In this document: piece by piece, positions 41,413 to 51,584 of the stretch
Layout: every line of letters begins with the position of its first letter
Numbering within the stretch: the stretch's first letter is position 1
Origin: Neurospora crassa OR74A
Lineage: Eukaryota > Ascomycota > Sordariomycetes > Sordariales > Sordariaceae
NCBI RefSeq assembly: GCF_000182925.2
Contig: NC_026507.1
Location: forward strand, 1,364,001-1,428,000
Direction of reading: 5' to 3'
Length of the DNA: 64,000 bases
Translations under genes and position numbers: made by a program
Notes under the pieces: generated by a model
The model's database searches: none
What the model was told of the DNA's origin: nothing
Seen by the model: the letters and a program-made list of their open reading frames with translations, nothing else

Positions 41413-42987
41413 TCACCAACCTAATCCAAGGCCTTTCCGAACAAGACCTGTTTCTTGCGATCTGGATTCAGTCTCCTTCACTTTATTCCAAACCCGGAAA
41501 TGTTGGAAGATCTCCCTTGTGGTCGAACAGTTGACAGCGCCGGGACTGGCTCCAGCTGTTTCCTCCGCTGGATTTGATTGTGGGGTTACGTCTTGGAGAC
41601 TCATCGTTAATGAAACTGTCCTTTTTTTTTCTCGGTGATTGAAATGCACAAGTTGATATGGAGCGAGTCTGGCAGAACCAAATCATGACTTACCTAGACC
41701 AGGATAGTCCTCCCTGAACGCTTCGGCTGTCACTCTCCTGCTCCCGTCGTTCCAGTCCACATAACTGGGAGCCATCAACTGGTAGAGCGACATGAACCCC
41801 CAGGTTTGTTGGCTGTCCACAGCATGGCCGTGAAGCAGCTCGGCCCGCAGTCCACGCAGACCATCTCGAATGAGATTCAGTATAAACTCATCAGCCTGCT
41901 CGTCTGCAGATACAAAAGTATTCACATCTCCCACCTTGGGAGTGTCGGTTTGATGAATGATTTCGATGGGTAATGCGCGTGTGAGCTCGTATCCAATGTA
42001 TGACTCCGTGGGCTCTAGGGAGTGTCGCGGGTCGATTCTGCTGCATCCCGGTTCCAAGGCTTCGGCAACAAACAGGACGTGACAGAGGTGAGCTTCACGT
42101 AGTTGAAGAACAGGATTTACAAACTGCACGTACTCCACTTCAACCGCCTTCTCCGGGTCCGAGTTCTCTTGTTGACTAGAGGTACCCGTATCACGGGGCC
42201 CTCGCTGGCAGTGGAAAGCGGCGCACATCTCGTTTTCAAGAAGCTGCTTGAACCTCGAAGAGACATAGTCTGGACAGTGAGCGTAAGCGGTTACTCTCCA
42301 TATTTCCCCCCGATTGGTCAAGTCAATCCGTCTTTTCAGCGGCGCAACAAGAGGATTGATAGACATTTCCAGTTCAAGCTCCTCTATGGTGATGTAAAGG
42401 TTTGGTTGGCTACCTGGAGGAAATCGGTTTTCCACTTTCGTCATTGACAAGTCGACAAAGGACCTCGGATGTATACCGAGCAAACTCAGGTTGGGAAGAA
42501 AGACTTTTTGTAGATAGATAATCGATGGCCCGTTGGAAGAGAGGACGTAAGAGCCTCCCGTGATTTTGAGCGTGAACATGTAATCCCTTGGGTAGTAATC
42601 GTAAAAGCCGAATTCCCGAGACCCGAGGTGACAGAACAGAATATACGGCAGAACTGTGAGAAAAAGCATGGCAGCTGAGCCATCCAGTGTAGGACTAATC
42701 ATTTTTGACGGCATCTTGTCACGGAGCAAATGCGGGACGAACAGCACGACAATGCCCCTCTGGGTATAGTGGACGGACGCAGCCCCCGGGGCCAGATGCG
42801 TTAGAATACTGATGGCCGTTGTATGTTCTGCGTTGATGCCCTCTCCAATGGGATGGAGCATCTCCTCGGCCATGTAGACTGGTTCGCTGAACAGACCAGA
42901 TAGAACAGTGGAGAGGCGAAGTCGATCGAGACCGCCTTCGTACTTGCAGTTATTGGGGGGAATTATACGGAATGTTGGACCGTCCAT
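41413..42987 (-). CDS. Fungal protein of unknown function
   Basis: I predict two exons, 42987-41694 and 41615-41413, giving 498 residues. The first exon ends CTAG before a strong GTAAGT donor. A GGACAG acceptor 78 nt on continues in phase to SLQDVTPQSNPAEETAG and a TGA-type stop. Without splicing the frame ends at 41683 after GLGKS. The ATG at 42987 has a good context (GCC ATG G). I recognise no family. Visible features are mixed alpha/beta composition, two Trp-containing segments (GEIWRVTAYAHCPDYVSSRF, QQTWGFMSLYQLMAPSYVDW) and a hydrophobic patch (AAMLFLTVLPYILFCHLG) that is too short and polar-flanked to be a sure membrane helix. Its length and low stop content support a real gene; the 3' structure is less sure. 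Confidence 0.6.
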
Positions 42988-43573
42988 GGCGATATTCTTC
43001 TTTTGAAAAAAGAAAAAAAGAAAACTCTCTTCGTTTGACTGTTGATATTTTTGTTTTATTTCAGTATTGCTGCTTGCTGGTGAATGTTGCGGATTGAATA
43101 CCGAGTAAGTTTTGCTTCGTCCGAGATGATCGCACTGCTTTTTATCAACGAACGCGGTATGTCGCAACTTGGTAACATGTTATGATCTATGAGTACAGAA
43201 ATTGCCCCCTCAGAATCATTGGCCCCTTCTTCATTTGAGTTATAACGAGACGGCCGCATACAAAGGTAGGAACTTGCCTATTCTGATACCGCGAGTCCCG
43301 AGTGAAACGGAAGTGACGGGGAAGATCAAGGCACCGCAACATTGTTAGGCAACTACGTACTGGAGCAGAAAGGTGGATGATTTTATTAGTATGAGAATCT
43401 AATTGATACCCATCGAATGCCTTGAGAGTGCTGTAATTCCTCACTGCTGGGATGGGTGTCGTTCGAGGAACTTATGTAGAAAGGAGGTCATAGTTTCCGT
43501 ATGAAACGAAGGATGGCTGGCGAGGAAAGTTTTGTTTTGTATATAGGGGCCACTATATTTTACTGTTTCCATA
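42988..43573. other. Intergenic interval
   Basis: Promoter side of the unknown gene, purine/pyrimidine skewed near 43000-43030. The frame stays open to 43167 without a better start. Nothing else seen. Confidence 0.5.
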
Positions 43574-43662
43574 GCGGGTTTAGCTCAGTTGGGAGAGCGT
43601 CAGACTGAAGTCCACTTCACTCATAAATCTGAAGGTCGTGTGTTCGATCCACACAAACCGCA
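43574..43662 (+). tRNA. tRNA-Phe (anticodon GAA) with 16-nt intron
   Basis: The acceptor stem starts GCGGGTT and ends AACCGC plus discriminator A. The anticodon loop holds GAA at 43607-43609. A 16-nt intron, 43611-43626, sits one base after the anticodon, the canonical position. With it removed, the loop and stem (CAGAC...ATCTG) close properly. The B box is GTGTTCGATCC. The mature form closely matches Neurospora tRNA-Phe as I remember it. Confidence 0.96.
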
Positions 43663-44255
43663 TCTTTTTGCCATTTTTGGGATAGCGAGCTGACCACCCT
43701 CCCATTCATCCATCGTTCTGGTTCGTGAAATAATGATGCGGATCAACATTTTTGTTGTCTCTTTATAAACCAATAGTTGAAGGAGGTCGGCTGTATAGCG
43801 CCCCGTGGTTATGAGGCACTTTTTGATTACAGGCTCCTACTTTTGAGAACGGGTTACATGGATGCAAGATGCTGTTATGATTGTAATGCTCTTATTGCAG
43901 CTGTGACAGTCTTCTGCCTTTGGAAGGTGTATGTATGTTACACGCGGCTCCAAGCCGAGGAGTCGTCATCGAGGATTCGGTGTAAGGAGGCAGCCTCGGT
44001 GCAGCCACAAGCCGCACCCGGAAGCGGGTGAAGTCACCGTTCTAACAGAAATCCGGGCCCGCAGCTTCCCGCACCCGCCGAAGTCGCCGAACCCTCTGCG
44101 CTGGCAAATTACACGTTGCACCCGCCGTCTCGTCTTATCATCATCACCTTAACGCTTTCGGCTTCTCAAACGACCTTTCAATCAACCCTCACTGACACCT
44201 TCCATCCACCATCTCATAATCTCTTACTGATACGCTCACAACGATACCATTAAAG
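43663..44255. other. Intergenic interval, promoter of acetolactate decarboxylase
   Basis: Contains a C-rich stretch near 44050-44110 and a CT-rich leader just before the ATG. No gene supported. Confidence 0.5.
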
Positions 44256-44972
44256 ATGGCTCAAAATGAAGTCTTTCAGTATTCCCTCATCTCCGCCCTG
44301 ATGGACGGCGTCGCCACGCACGGGACCCCCATCTCGCGCGTCCTCGATCACGGCGACCACGGCCTGGGTACCTTCAAGTCCATGAACGGCGAGATGATTG
44401 TCCTCGACGGCGTCTGCTACCAAATGAAGTCCGATGGCACCATCGAGCATATCCACACTCCCTCAGAGGTGATCACGCCGTTTGCGACCGTGACCCGTTT
44501 CAACCCGGACGTGTCAATACGGGCCACCATCTCGAACAAGAAGGACCTGCTAGCCCTGCTGTTGAAGCTATTTCCCCAGAGCAAGAACCACTTCTTGGCC
44601 ATCCGCATGGATGGGACGTTCAAGAGGATCAAGGTGCGCACGGCAGGCGGTCAATGCTTTCCAAGGGAAGGCATGCTGGCGGTTGCGGGAAGGCAGGCAA
44701 CGAACACGTTTGAAGCGGTTAAGGGTACGATCATCGGATTCAGGTGTCCGGCGTACGTGATGGGGCTCAATGTGGCGGGCGATCATCTGCACTTTATCGA
44801 TGAGGAGAGGCAGAAGGGCGGACACATTTTGGAGTTTGAGACCGAGGGCGATGTGGAAGTTGGAGTTTCGTTGATGTCCAAGTTTCACTTGGAGGTGCCG
44901 ACAGAGGATGAGGAGTTCAATGAGGCGTCACTGGTCCATGACAAAGATGGTATTGAGAAGGTGGAGGGTTAG
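44256..44972 (+). CDS. Alpha-acetolactate decarboxylase
   Basis: Intronless, 238 residues from the ATG at 44256, typical length for the family. The enzyme turns (S)-2-acetolactate into acetoin and CO2 and uses zinc. Predicted zinc ligands are H177 and H179 in GDHLHF and H190 in GGHILEFE. E46 in NGEMIVLDGVCYQM and R163 in GFRCPAYV fit the known catalytic positions. No signal peptide is present, so the protein is probably cytosolic. The family is best known in bacteria (budA/alsD), where it drives the butanediol pathway. Fungal copies exist but are patchy, so an old transfer from bacteria is plausible. It has no obvious acetolactate synthase neighbour and lies between tRNA-Phe and tRNA-Asn. Confidence 0.93.
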   Translation: MAQNEVFQYSLISALMDGVATHGTPISRVLDHGDHGLGTFKSMNGEMIVLDGVCYQMKSDGTIEHIHTPSEVITPFATVTRFNPDVSIRATISNKKDLLALLLKLFPQSKNHFLAIRMDGTFKRIKVRTAGGQCFPREGMLAVAGRQATNTFEAVKGTIIGFRCPAYVMGLNVAGDHLHFIDEERQKGGHILEFETEGDVEVGVSLMSKFHLEVPTEDEEFNEASLVHDKDGIEKVEG

Positions 44973-45224
44973 AGAGGCTGCAACCAACAGGGACGGTGAG
45001 GAGGAATGGATGTATGTCACGAAAGAATATGATGATGATACCAATCAGTGCCGGTGCGTTATCAGCGCGGTTCTTGTAATAGAGGTCTTTGAAAAGAACA
45101 TAGAAGAATGACGAAACAATCACATTCAACTCTTTTCTTGAATATCGGTATAGTTAGTGGTTGGTGGTTTAATGACTTTGGACAGTTAGCACAAACCATA
45201 AAAAAGAAAAAAGAAACATGGTAA

Positions 45225-45298
45225 CTCCCTCGGTAAGGATCGAACTTACAGCCTCCAGATTAACAGTCTGACGCGCTAGCCAATTGCGCCACGAGGGA
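45225..45298 (-). tRNA. tRNA-Asn (anticodon GTT)
   Basis: A 74-nt cloverleaf without an intron. On the minus strand the acceptor TCCCTCG pairs with CGAGGGA, with G as discriminator. The anticodon stem CAGAC/TCTGG closes the loop with GTT (45264-45262). The T arm reads GTAAGTTCGATCCTTAC. Confidence 0.96.
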
Positions 45299-46154
45299 GA
45301 ACAGATGATTGGTTGTTGAAAGGAGGCTTGAGAATGGCTCCTATATAGCCAGAATTAAGGAGATACTTAAAATTAAGTGGGGGGAAGTCTTCATGGACTT
45401 CAAAGCTGTGCCCAAGTAGCGACAACAATTGTGGTACAAAGCAGCTCAATCCTTACGAATCAATTACTTAGGGAAACATATGGTACAGGTCCGGGTTGTG
45501 AAGACTCATTCGCTAGGTAGAGAAAAAGCTGCTATTAATGTGCTTTTACCGGAGTGAAACAAGAGTGTGTCTTCCCTTTGAAGGAGTAATAAAGACCTAA
45601 ATCTCTGCCCGTGTTTCCTTGCATCTCAGTCCAAAGCCGAACGGTGAAGGATGATTCGTACGACGGAGCAAATGGGTGTCCCTGGGCAATTCTCAAGCAA
45701 AACTCTTTGTCAGACCATGCGAAGGGTTAGGACTCACAAAGGCCTGGCTCCGAGATCTCCGCAACTCCAAGATCACAAGCACTCTGACTTCACTTCTCAG
45801 CCCGCGTACCGAGCAATGCCATCGTTGGGCCTTCCGAACTAAAGCCAGCCATCGGGGCTTCATGTTCATGCATTATCACGAAAAATCACGCCGTCGGGGG
45901 CATCAACATCACCCTACACCGCGGGGATGGCCTTGCAATGTAACGTGCACCCTAGAATATCGGTTACTCGAACATGGGTGCAGCCATAGCAATAAGCCGT
46001 CGGTTAAGTACACGATACTACTGTAAAACAAAAACCTGCCTCATCCATGCGGCGCCGATTTGCAAGATCAAAAGCTGAATCGCACCATAGCTCTGACTGT
46101 TGCACCTACAAGGCGAACTCCCTCAAGATCAATTGGAAGTAAAGGCGCGCCAAA
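45299..46154. other. Intergenic interval
   Basis: Spacer of 856 bp before the GH30 gene. Frames here are short and without motifs. Confidence 0.5.
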
Positions 46155-47621
46155 ATGGTTCCCTCTCTGCAAACAGTCGGCCATATCTTGGTGACTGCAC
46201 TAGCCATCATCCCATTCGCCTTCGCAGACCTCACCACCACCATCGACCCATCCTCCAACTGGGGAACCTGGGAAGGATGGGGTACATCCCTCGCCTGGTG
46301 GGCAGCAACCTTTGGAACCCGTGACGACCTCGCCGACATCTTCTTCACGACGCAAACCACGAACCTCAACGGCGTCTCCCTGCCCGGGCTCGGCTTCAAC
46401 ATCGCACGCTACAATGCCGGCGCGAGCAGCTGGAACAGCATCAACGGCACCAGCATGGTGGTCTCGCCCAAGATGATTCCCTCTCGCCAGATTGAAGGTT
46501 TCTGGATCGACTGGGCCTCCACTAGCCCCTCTTCAGCCAGCTGGAACTGGTCCGCCGATTCTGCTCAGCGCGCCATGCTCTCCAAAGCGCGCTCGCGCGG
46601 CGCCAACATCCTCGAGCTCTTCTCCAACTCGCCCATGTGGTGGATGTGCAACAACCACAACCCGTCCGGCTCCGACGACGGCAGCTCTGACAACCTACAA
46701 TCGTGGAACTACCAAAGCCACGCTGTCTACATGGCCACCGTGGCCAAATACTTTGCCGACCACTGGTCCACCACGTTCACGTCCGTCGACCCCTTCAACG
46801 AGCCCAGCGCGAACTGGTGGAACGGCAAGACTGGCACGCAGGAAGGTTGCCACTTTGACGTGTCCACTCAGGCCACCGTCCTCAACTACCTGCGCGCCGA
46901 GCTCGACTCGCGCGGCCTGTCATCGACCGTGATCTCCGCGTCGGACGAAAGCTACTACGACCAGGCAGCCAAGACCCTCCAAAACCTCGGTTCGACCGCG
47001 CTCGGGAAGATCGCTCGTGTCAATGTCCACGGCTACCAGTACGGCTCTGGGCGGCGCGACTCGGTGCGTAGCTTGGCGACGCAGTACAGCAAGAAGCTTT
47101 GGCAGAGCGAGTACGGCGAAGGCGACGCGACCGGGCGCGACCTAGCCAGCAACCTGCTCCTGGACCTGCGCTGGCTACAGCCGACGGCGTGGGTGTACTG
47201 GCAGGCGCTTGACGGAGGCGGTTGGGGTTTGGTCGACGCCGATAACGACAAGAAGACGATCGGCCAGCCGACGCAGAAGTACTTTGTGCTGGCGCAGTTT
47301 GCTAGGCATGTGAAGCCGGGGATGCGCATCTTGGATGGCGGCAGCGATTACGCGACAGCCGCGTATGATGCAGCGACCAAGAAGCTGGTCATTGTCGCGG
47401 TCAATTGGGGCAGTGCGCAGTATCTCAACTTTGATCTGTCCAGGTTCAAGACGGCGGGAGTCAATGGCGCGGTGGTGAAGAGGTGGGCGACGCAGATTGG
47501 CGCGTCGACGGGGAAGAGGTATGTCGCTGCTAGCGACACTTACATTCGCGGTACCAAGTTCTGGTCGTACTTTGAGAAGGAGATGGTGCAGACTTTTGAG
47601 GTTGAGGGTGTTGTTTTGTAA
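46155..47621 (+). CDS. GH30 glycoside hydrolase, probable endo-beta-1,6-galactanase
   Basis: Intronless, 488 residues. The first 24 residues form a signal peptide (LVTALAIIPFAFA), so the enzyme is secreted. The rest is a (beta/alpha)8 barrel plus a beta-sandwich, as in GH30. Conserved parts: WEGWGTSLAWWA near the start, GFNIARYNAGASSW, FSNSPMWWMCNNHNPSG, the acid/base glutamate E216 in DPFNEPSANWW, and the nucleophile E319 in LWQSEYGEGD. This layout fits the fungal GH30 group that cuts beta-1,6-galactan side chains of arabinogalactan proteins, first characterised in Trichoderma and Neurospora. A beta-1,6-glucanase role is the alternative but less likely given the WWMCNNHNP block. Likely role: release of galactan from plant cell-wall material. 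Confidence 0.9.
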   Translation: MVPSLQTVGHILVTALAIIPFAFADLTTTIDPSSNWGTWEGWGTSLAWWAATFGTRDDLADIFFTTQTTNLNGVSLPGLGFNIARYNAGASSWNSINGTSMVVSPKMIPSRQIEGFWIDWASTSPSSASWNWSADSAQRAMLSKARSRGANILELFSNSPMWWMCNNHNPSGSDDGSSDNLQSWNYQSHAVYMATVAKYFADHWSTTFTSVDPFNEPSANWWNGKTGTQEGCHFDVSTQATVLNYLRAELDSRGLSSTVISASDESYYDQAAKTLQNLGSTALGKIARVNVHGYQYGSGRRDSVRSLATQYSKKLWQSEYGEGDATGRDLASNLLLDLRWLQPTAWVYWQALDGGGWGLVDADNDKKTIGQPTQKYFVLAQFARHVKPGMRILDGGSDYATAAYDAATKKLVIVAVNWGSAQYLNFDLSRFKTAGVNGAVVKRWATQIGASTGKRYVAASDTYIRGTKFWSYFEKEMVQTFEVEGVVL

Positions 47622-47869
47622 AATGATAAATCTTAAAGTCAGCTTGTGGCAGCAATGTCCCAGACGCACAGACTATGAACAAAGTCAGAACACCAAACGG
47701 CAGAACGTAACATTACCAAAATTCTTAGGGAACAAAGGAGGAACAAAAACCGCTAATCACTACGAAAATATAAGTGCAATGCATGAAACAAATAAGTGAG
47801 CTAACGAGCAGAATCAAGCAAGGTCATATATCCAGGAGAATGGGCAAAAAGATACGAAAAGAAATCTTT
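47622..47869. other. Short intergenic interval
   Basis: A-rich 3' flank of the GH30 gene. Nothing else seen. Confidence 0.5.
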
Positions 47870-47975
47870 TGACAAGAGTGGGATTCGAACCCACGCCCTT
47901 TCGGACCACGGAACTCATAGAGGAGATTAAGGGTTAACCTTAACGTGGCGCCTTAGACCGCTCGGCCATCTTGCC
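47870..47975 (-). tRNA. tRNA-Leu (anticodon AAG) with 26-nt intron
   Basis: On the minus strand the gene starts GGCAAGA and ends TCTTGTC plus discriminator A. It has the long variable arm of class II tRNAs (GGTCCGAAAGGGC region). The anticodon AAG is at 47941-47939. The intron, 47937-47912, follows the base 3' of the anticodon and contains CCCTTAA, complementary to the anticodon-loop TTAAGG, as needed for the splicing endonuclease fold. The B box is GGTTCGAATCC. Confidence 0.95.
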
Positions 47976-48418
47976 TTGATGATGCTGAAGGTTGAATCTT
48001 GAGTGATATATACTCAATTACACAAACTTGCTTCACAACTTGAAAACATCACGAGAGCTTTGCGGACAACCACTCCAAGTTTTCTAGGTATATAGCTGAA
48101 GTTTCTATAAAGCGATAATTCTTAATAAAGTAAGGACCCTAAAAAGGTCCAATTATTTAATGTAATTATTTCTTGCAAGTTGACATTTAGCTGTCCAACG
48201 GTAGTGTCCAAGGGGTGTATGTAGGCTGACTGGAGGTGGATTGAATAGCACCTGTATGTCATGTGGATATGTTGAGACGCTCTTTGATCTATTAAGAATA
48301 CTAGTCTAAGGCTTCAACACGCTGAAAACAAATCGCCTTTTTGACTACGTCCCAGCGAACACAGCATCGGCACCGTCCCACAAACAGGCTTACGGCAACT
48401 TGAGGGCCCCCAGTGACA
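47976..48418. other. Intergenic interval
   Basis: AT-rich stretch (near 48100-48180) downstream of the AMP-ligase gene. No feature recognised. Confidence 0.5.
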
Positions 48419-50475
48419 CTAACCGTCCAAAGCATAGCCGCTGATATCCTTCGTCTTCAGATACGCCACCGCAATCTTCCGCAACTGATGTCTCTGTATC
48501 TTTCCAGTAACAGTAATCGGCCATGTATCCAACCCCAGCTCCTTCAGCGTAATGACCTCCCCGAGCGAGAATCCTGATCCCCCGGGCATCATCTGAGAGA
48601 ACATCTCGTTGACGTCTGTTGCCGTTCCGTTCTCGGGTAAGCGGTCGAGAATAACGTAGGGCATCTCGCCATGCATAGGAGACGGGATACCGATTACGCA
48701 CACCTGCGAATTTCGAGCGGAATTAGAAACTGTCTGCGAGTCACTCTGACCATCGAACAATAGTGCTTGAAGCTGGAAGGGGGCAGTGAACTTACCTCAA
48801 CCGACAAGTGCCTGGCCAGGAATGCCTCTATAGCCGTGGGATTGAAGAACCCGACAGAGCTCTTCACGATATCCTTTATCCGGCCCACAACAAACACCAT
48901 CCCGCTCTCATCAATCACCGCCAAGTCGCCTGTGCGGAACCACTTGGTGCCCTCCCTATCGCGGTAAAACATCTGCGGTGCTAACCCGTCGAGATATCCA
49001 TCGACATACGCATCATTCGAGATGTGCAGTTCGCCCTGCTTACCCCGGGGCAGCACCTCCCACTCTTTCTCCTTCTCAGCGGTAGCCTGCTCATTCTGCG
49101 GTGTCTGAGTTGTCTCCGAGACCTTCTTCTTCTTCTCAACATCAACCACCTTGATCCTCGTCCCCGGCGTCGCCGTTCCCACAGGCATCACATCTCCCAA
49201 CGGCTTCGGCATCCCCTCCTCCATCAGGACACTGGGAGGATATCCCAGCGCGCCCACGCCCTCCGTCATTCCAAATCCAGCGACCAACAACACTTTCTCG
49301 CCAACACCCAACATCTCCCGCACCCGTTCCAGATACCCAACCGTGATAATCTCGCCACTAACGAATATAACTCGAATCGACCTGATTTTCCGCGGAGCAA
49401 AGTCCTTGTGTTTAGCCAGCAGCACCAGTTGGCTGCGCATCATCTCCATATTGGTCACACCGCACCACTCGATAGCCTCCAAGTTCGCAGACACGGAAAA
49501 GACGCGCGACGGAACGACGACCGTACCGCCGTTGTACCATTGTATTAGCGGGGAGGTCATGGACAGGGCCATCATGTTGGCGGAGAAGATTAGGCCTACG
49601 GTTCCGGGCCGCGAAATCTCAGGGGAGCGGGGAGAAGAAGAAGAGAAGGCAGTGTGCGAAGCGATGGACGCGCACACATTTCTAGTCGTTCGCGGTACGC
49701 CTTTAGGCTGGGAGGCCGAGGTGCCGCTGGTGAAGAAGATGTTGGAGATGCGATCTGGGCGATCGCGGACTTGTTGAGCTGAGACGCTGCTCTCCTCGTC
49801 GGTGAAAGGTGGCCGGGGGGAGGCGATGTCCGAGGCAAATGAGATCCAGTTACTACCGGATGCGCGGCGGGCGGGGGTGAGGGGGGAGAGGCAGATACCG
49901 AGGAAGAAGCTGCTGCCAGAGTCAGACGATTGATCTCCTGCCGCCGCTGCCGCATCCTGCCGAAGTTTGTCAACAATCGCAGCGGACTCCTCGTCTTCAA
50001 CAATCACCACTGCGGGCCGCAACCGACGGAAGTAGTATTCCTTCAGCTGCTGGTCATCGGGCAGGCTGGAGTGAAGTAACTGGACTGTCCGACAGACGAG
50101 GGTATGGCATTTCAGTGCGGCGGCCCACATGACGAGCGACCATTCGACGCCGTGCGGAATAAAAGTGAGAATCATCGAATCGGCGGGGACGTTGTGTCTG
50201 TCGAGGATGGCTCCGAGACGAGCAGCTCCCCGCTGCATCTGATCGTACGACCAGATCAGCATCGAATCTTGGTGCTTGGGATCGACCATGGATTTGGCAG
50301 GGCATGGTGACTTGCCCACGAGCGCTTCAAGGTGGCTGGCAGGCTGCCAGAAGGAAATGAGGGCAGCTCTCTCGGGATCAATGTCAATGCCGTGCTGGAA
50401 AATGGACCATACAGAGTCGCCGCAGGGGGGCGGCGGACCACCATCGAGCTCGGAGGAAGAGAGGGTCTGGGTCAT
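48419..50475 (-). CDS. AMP-forming acyl-CoA synthetase / ANL-superfamily ligase
   Basis: Exons 50475-48796 and 48703-48419 encode 654 residues. The 92-nt intron has a GTAAGT donor and a TTCGCAG acceptor and is phase 0. The protein activates a carboxylic acid with ATP, usually for CoA transfer. Motifs: the phosphate loop IFFTSGTSASQPKGV (about 246-260), the adenine region GFGMTEGVGALGYPP, the WFRTGDLAVIDE motif with GRIKDIVKSSVGFFNPTAIE, and PITVTGKIQRHQLRK with the C-terminal catalytic lysine. No peroxisomal targeting signal or carrier-protein domain is present, so it is not an NRPS. The substrate cannot be read from the sequence. A Lys/Glu-rich insert (about residues 440-475) breaks the large domain. 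No biosynthetic partner genes lie next to it. Confidence 0.88.
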
Positions 50476-51584
50476 TGTTGTTATTGATTGTGTTATTGTT
50501 GCTGTTGTTGTACGGTGGACGAGTCGAGATGCGTGGGACAGAATCCGCGATTCGAAGAATGCGGAGGGGCCTGTTTAAGTAAGCCACAAGGTCAGATTGA
50601 CGTCGATTGTTGATCAGACGAACAACCGCCTAGTATAGTGACCTGGCTGACAGGTTAGTGCGAGGGTAAGGTTAGGTATGCTGGCACAAGGTACTTAGGA
50701 AGATCTAAGAAGATGTTCGATGGGCGCGGTGAGGGTGACATTCTTCATCGTGGATCAGAAATAACCGAAGATCGATCGGCGTCGGGTGTAACGCTTGCCT
50801 GGTTTGACGTATACTTTGTACACCTTTCTTGTCAGATCCGACCAAGTTATTGGTTGCAAGAAATACACGTACGTAACGGAGCTCTGTTACGGCCGTCGAG
50901 AACTGGGAGAAATGCTTTCCCAAGCTAGAAGTAGGATGACAACAAGGGCAACACAAAAGAACTTATTTTCGAAGCCCTCAGTAAGTAGCAGCACATGCTC
51001 GGCGTATTCATGAATCCATTCGTGGATCTTTCCTTCACTGTCATGCCGCAGCCCTTCGACTCACTAGCCTCACTGCCATCATAGGCAGGTCGCCACCATT
51101 GCCACTAATCCACTGCAAGAAGCAACCGCCCATCGTATTATTATGACTGGGACTAGGAACGTACATCCATTGCTGCCTCCGAGATCTCTTCAGCGTTATT
51201 TTCCTTCTTGAGAGCAATCATGCGAACAGCCCAGCGTCTCTGTCAATGACCCTCAATGATGTGAACAATTGAGACACTCGCACCTGATCCGTTACGAAGC
51301 TGCAACACACAAGCACCAAGTTCGTGAAACTCAAAAAAACCGGTCGACGTGAGAGTACCTCACCAATCAAGATACACAATTCGTCAACAGCGGCAAGGTA
51401 GGTAAATGGAAAATAAGGTGCTGCAACTCAGCAGCCCTTTGATGATCAATTCGCTTGACTGCCGCTCATAAGAGGTACAATGGAAAGAAAACATGACTGG
51501 GTATCTCTTGCAAATGTGACGCTAGACAACCGATTCAAAAAAAAAACAAGGTAAAACAACACTGCAACCGGTCAACTCAACTGT
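50476..51584. other. Intergenic interval
   Basis: AMP-ligase promoter and 3' flank of the coiled-coil gene. It has an AAC/ATT-rich repeat near 50477-50512 (GTTGTTATTG-type). No gene supported. Confidence 0.5.
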
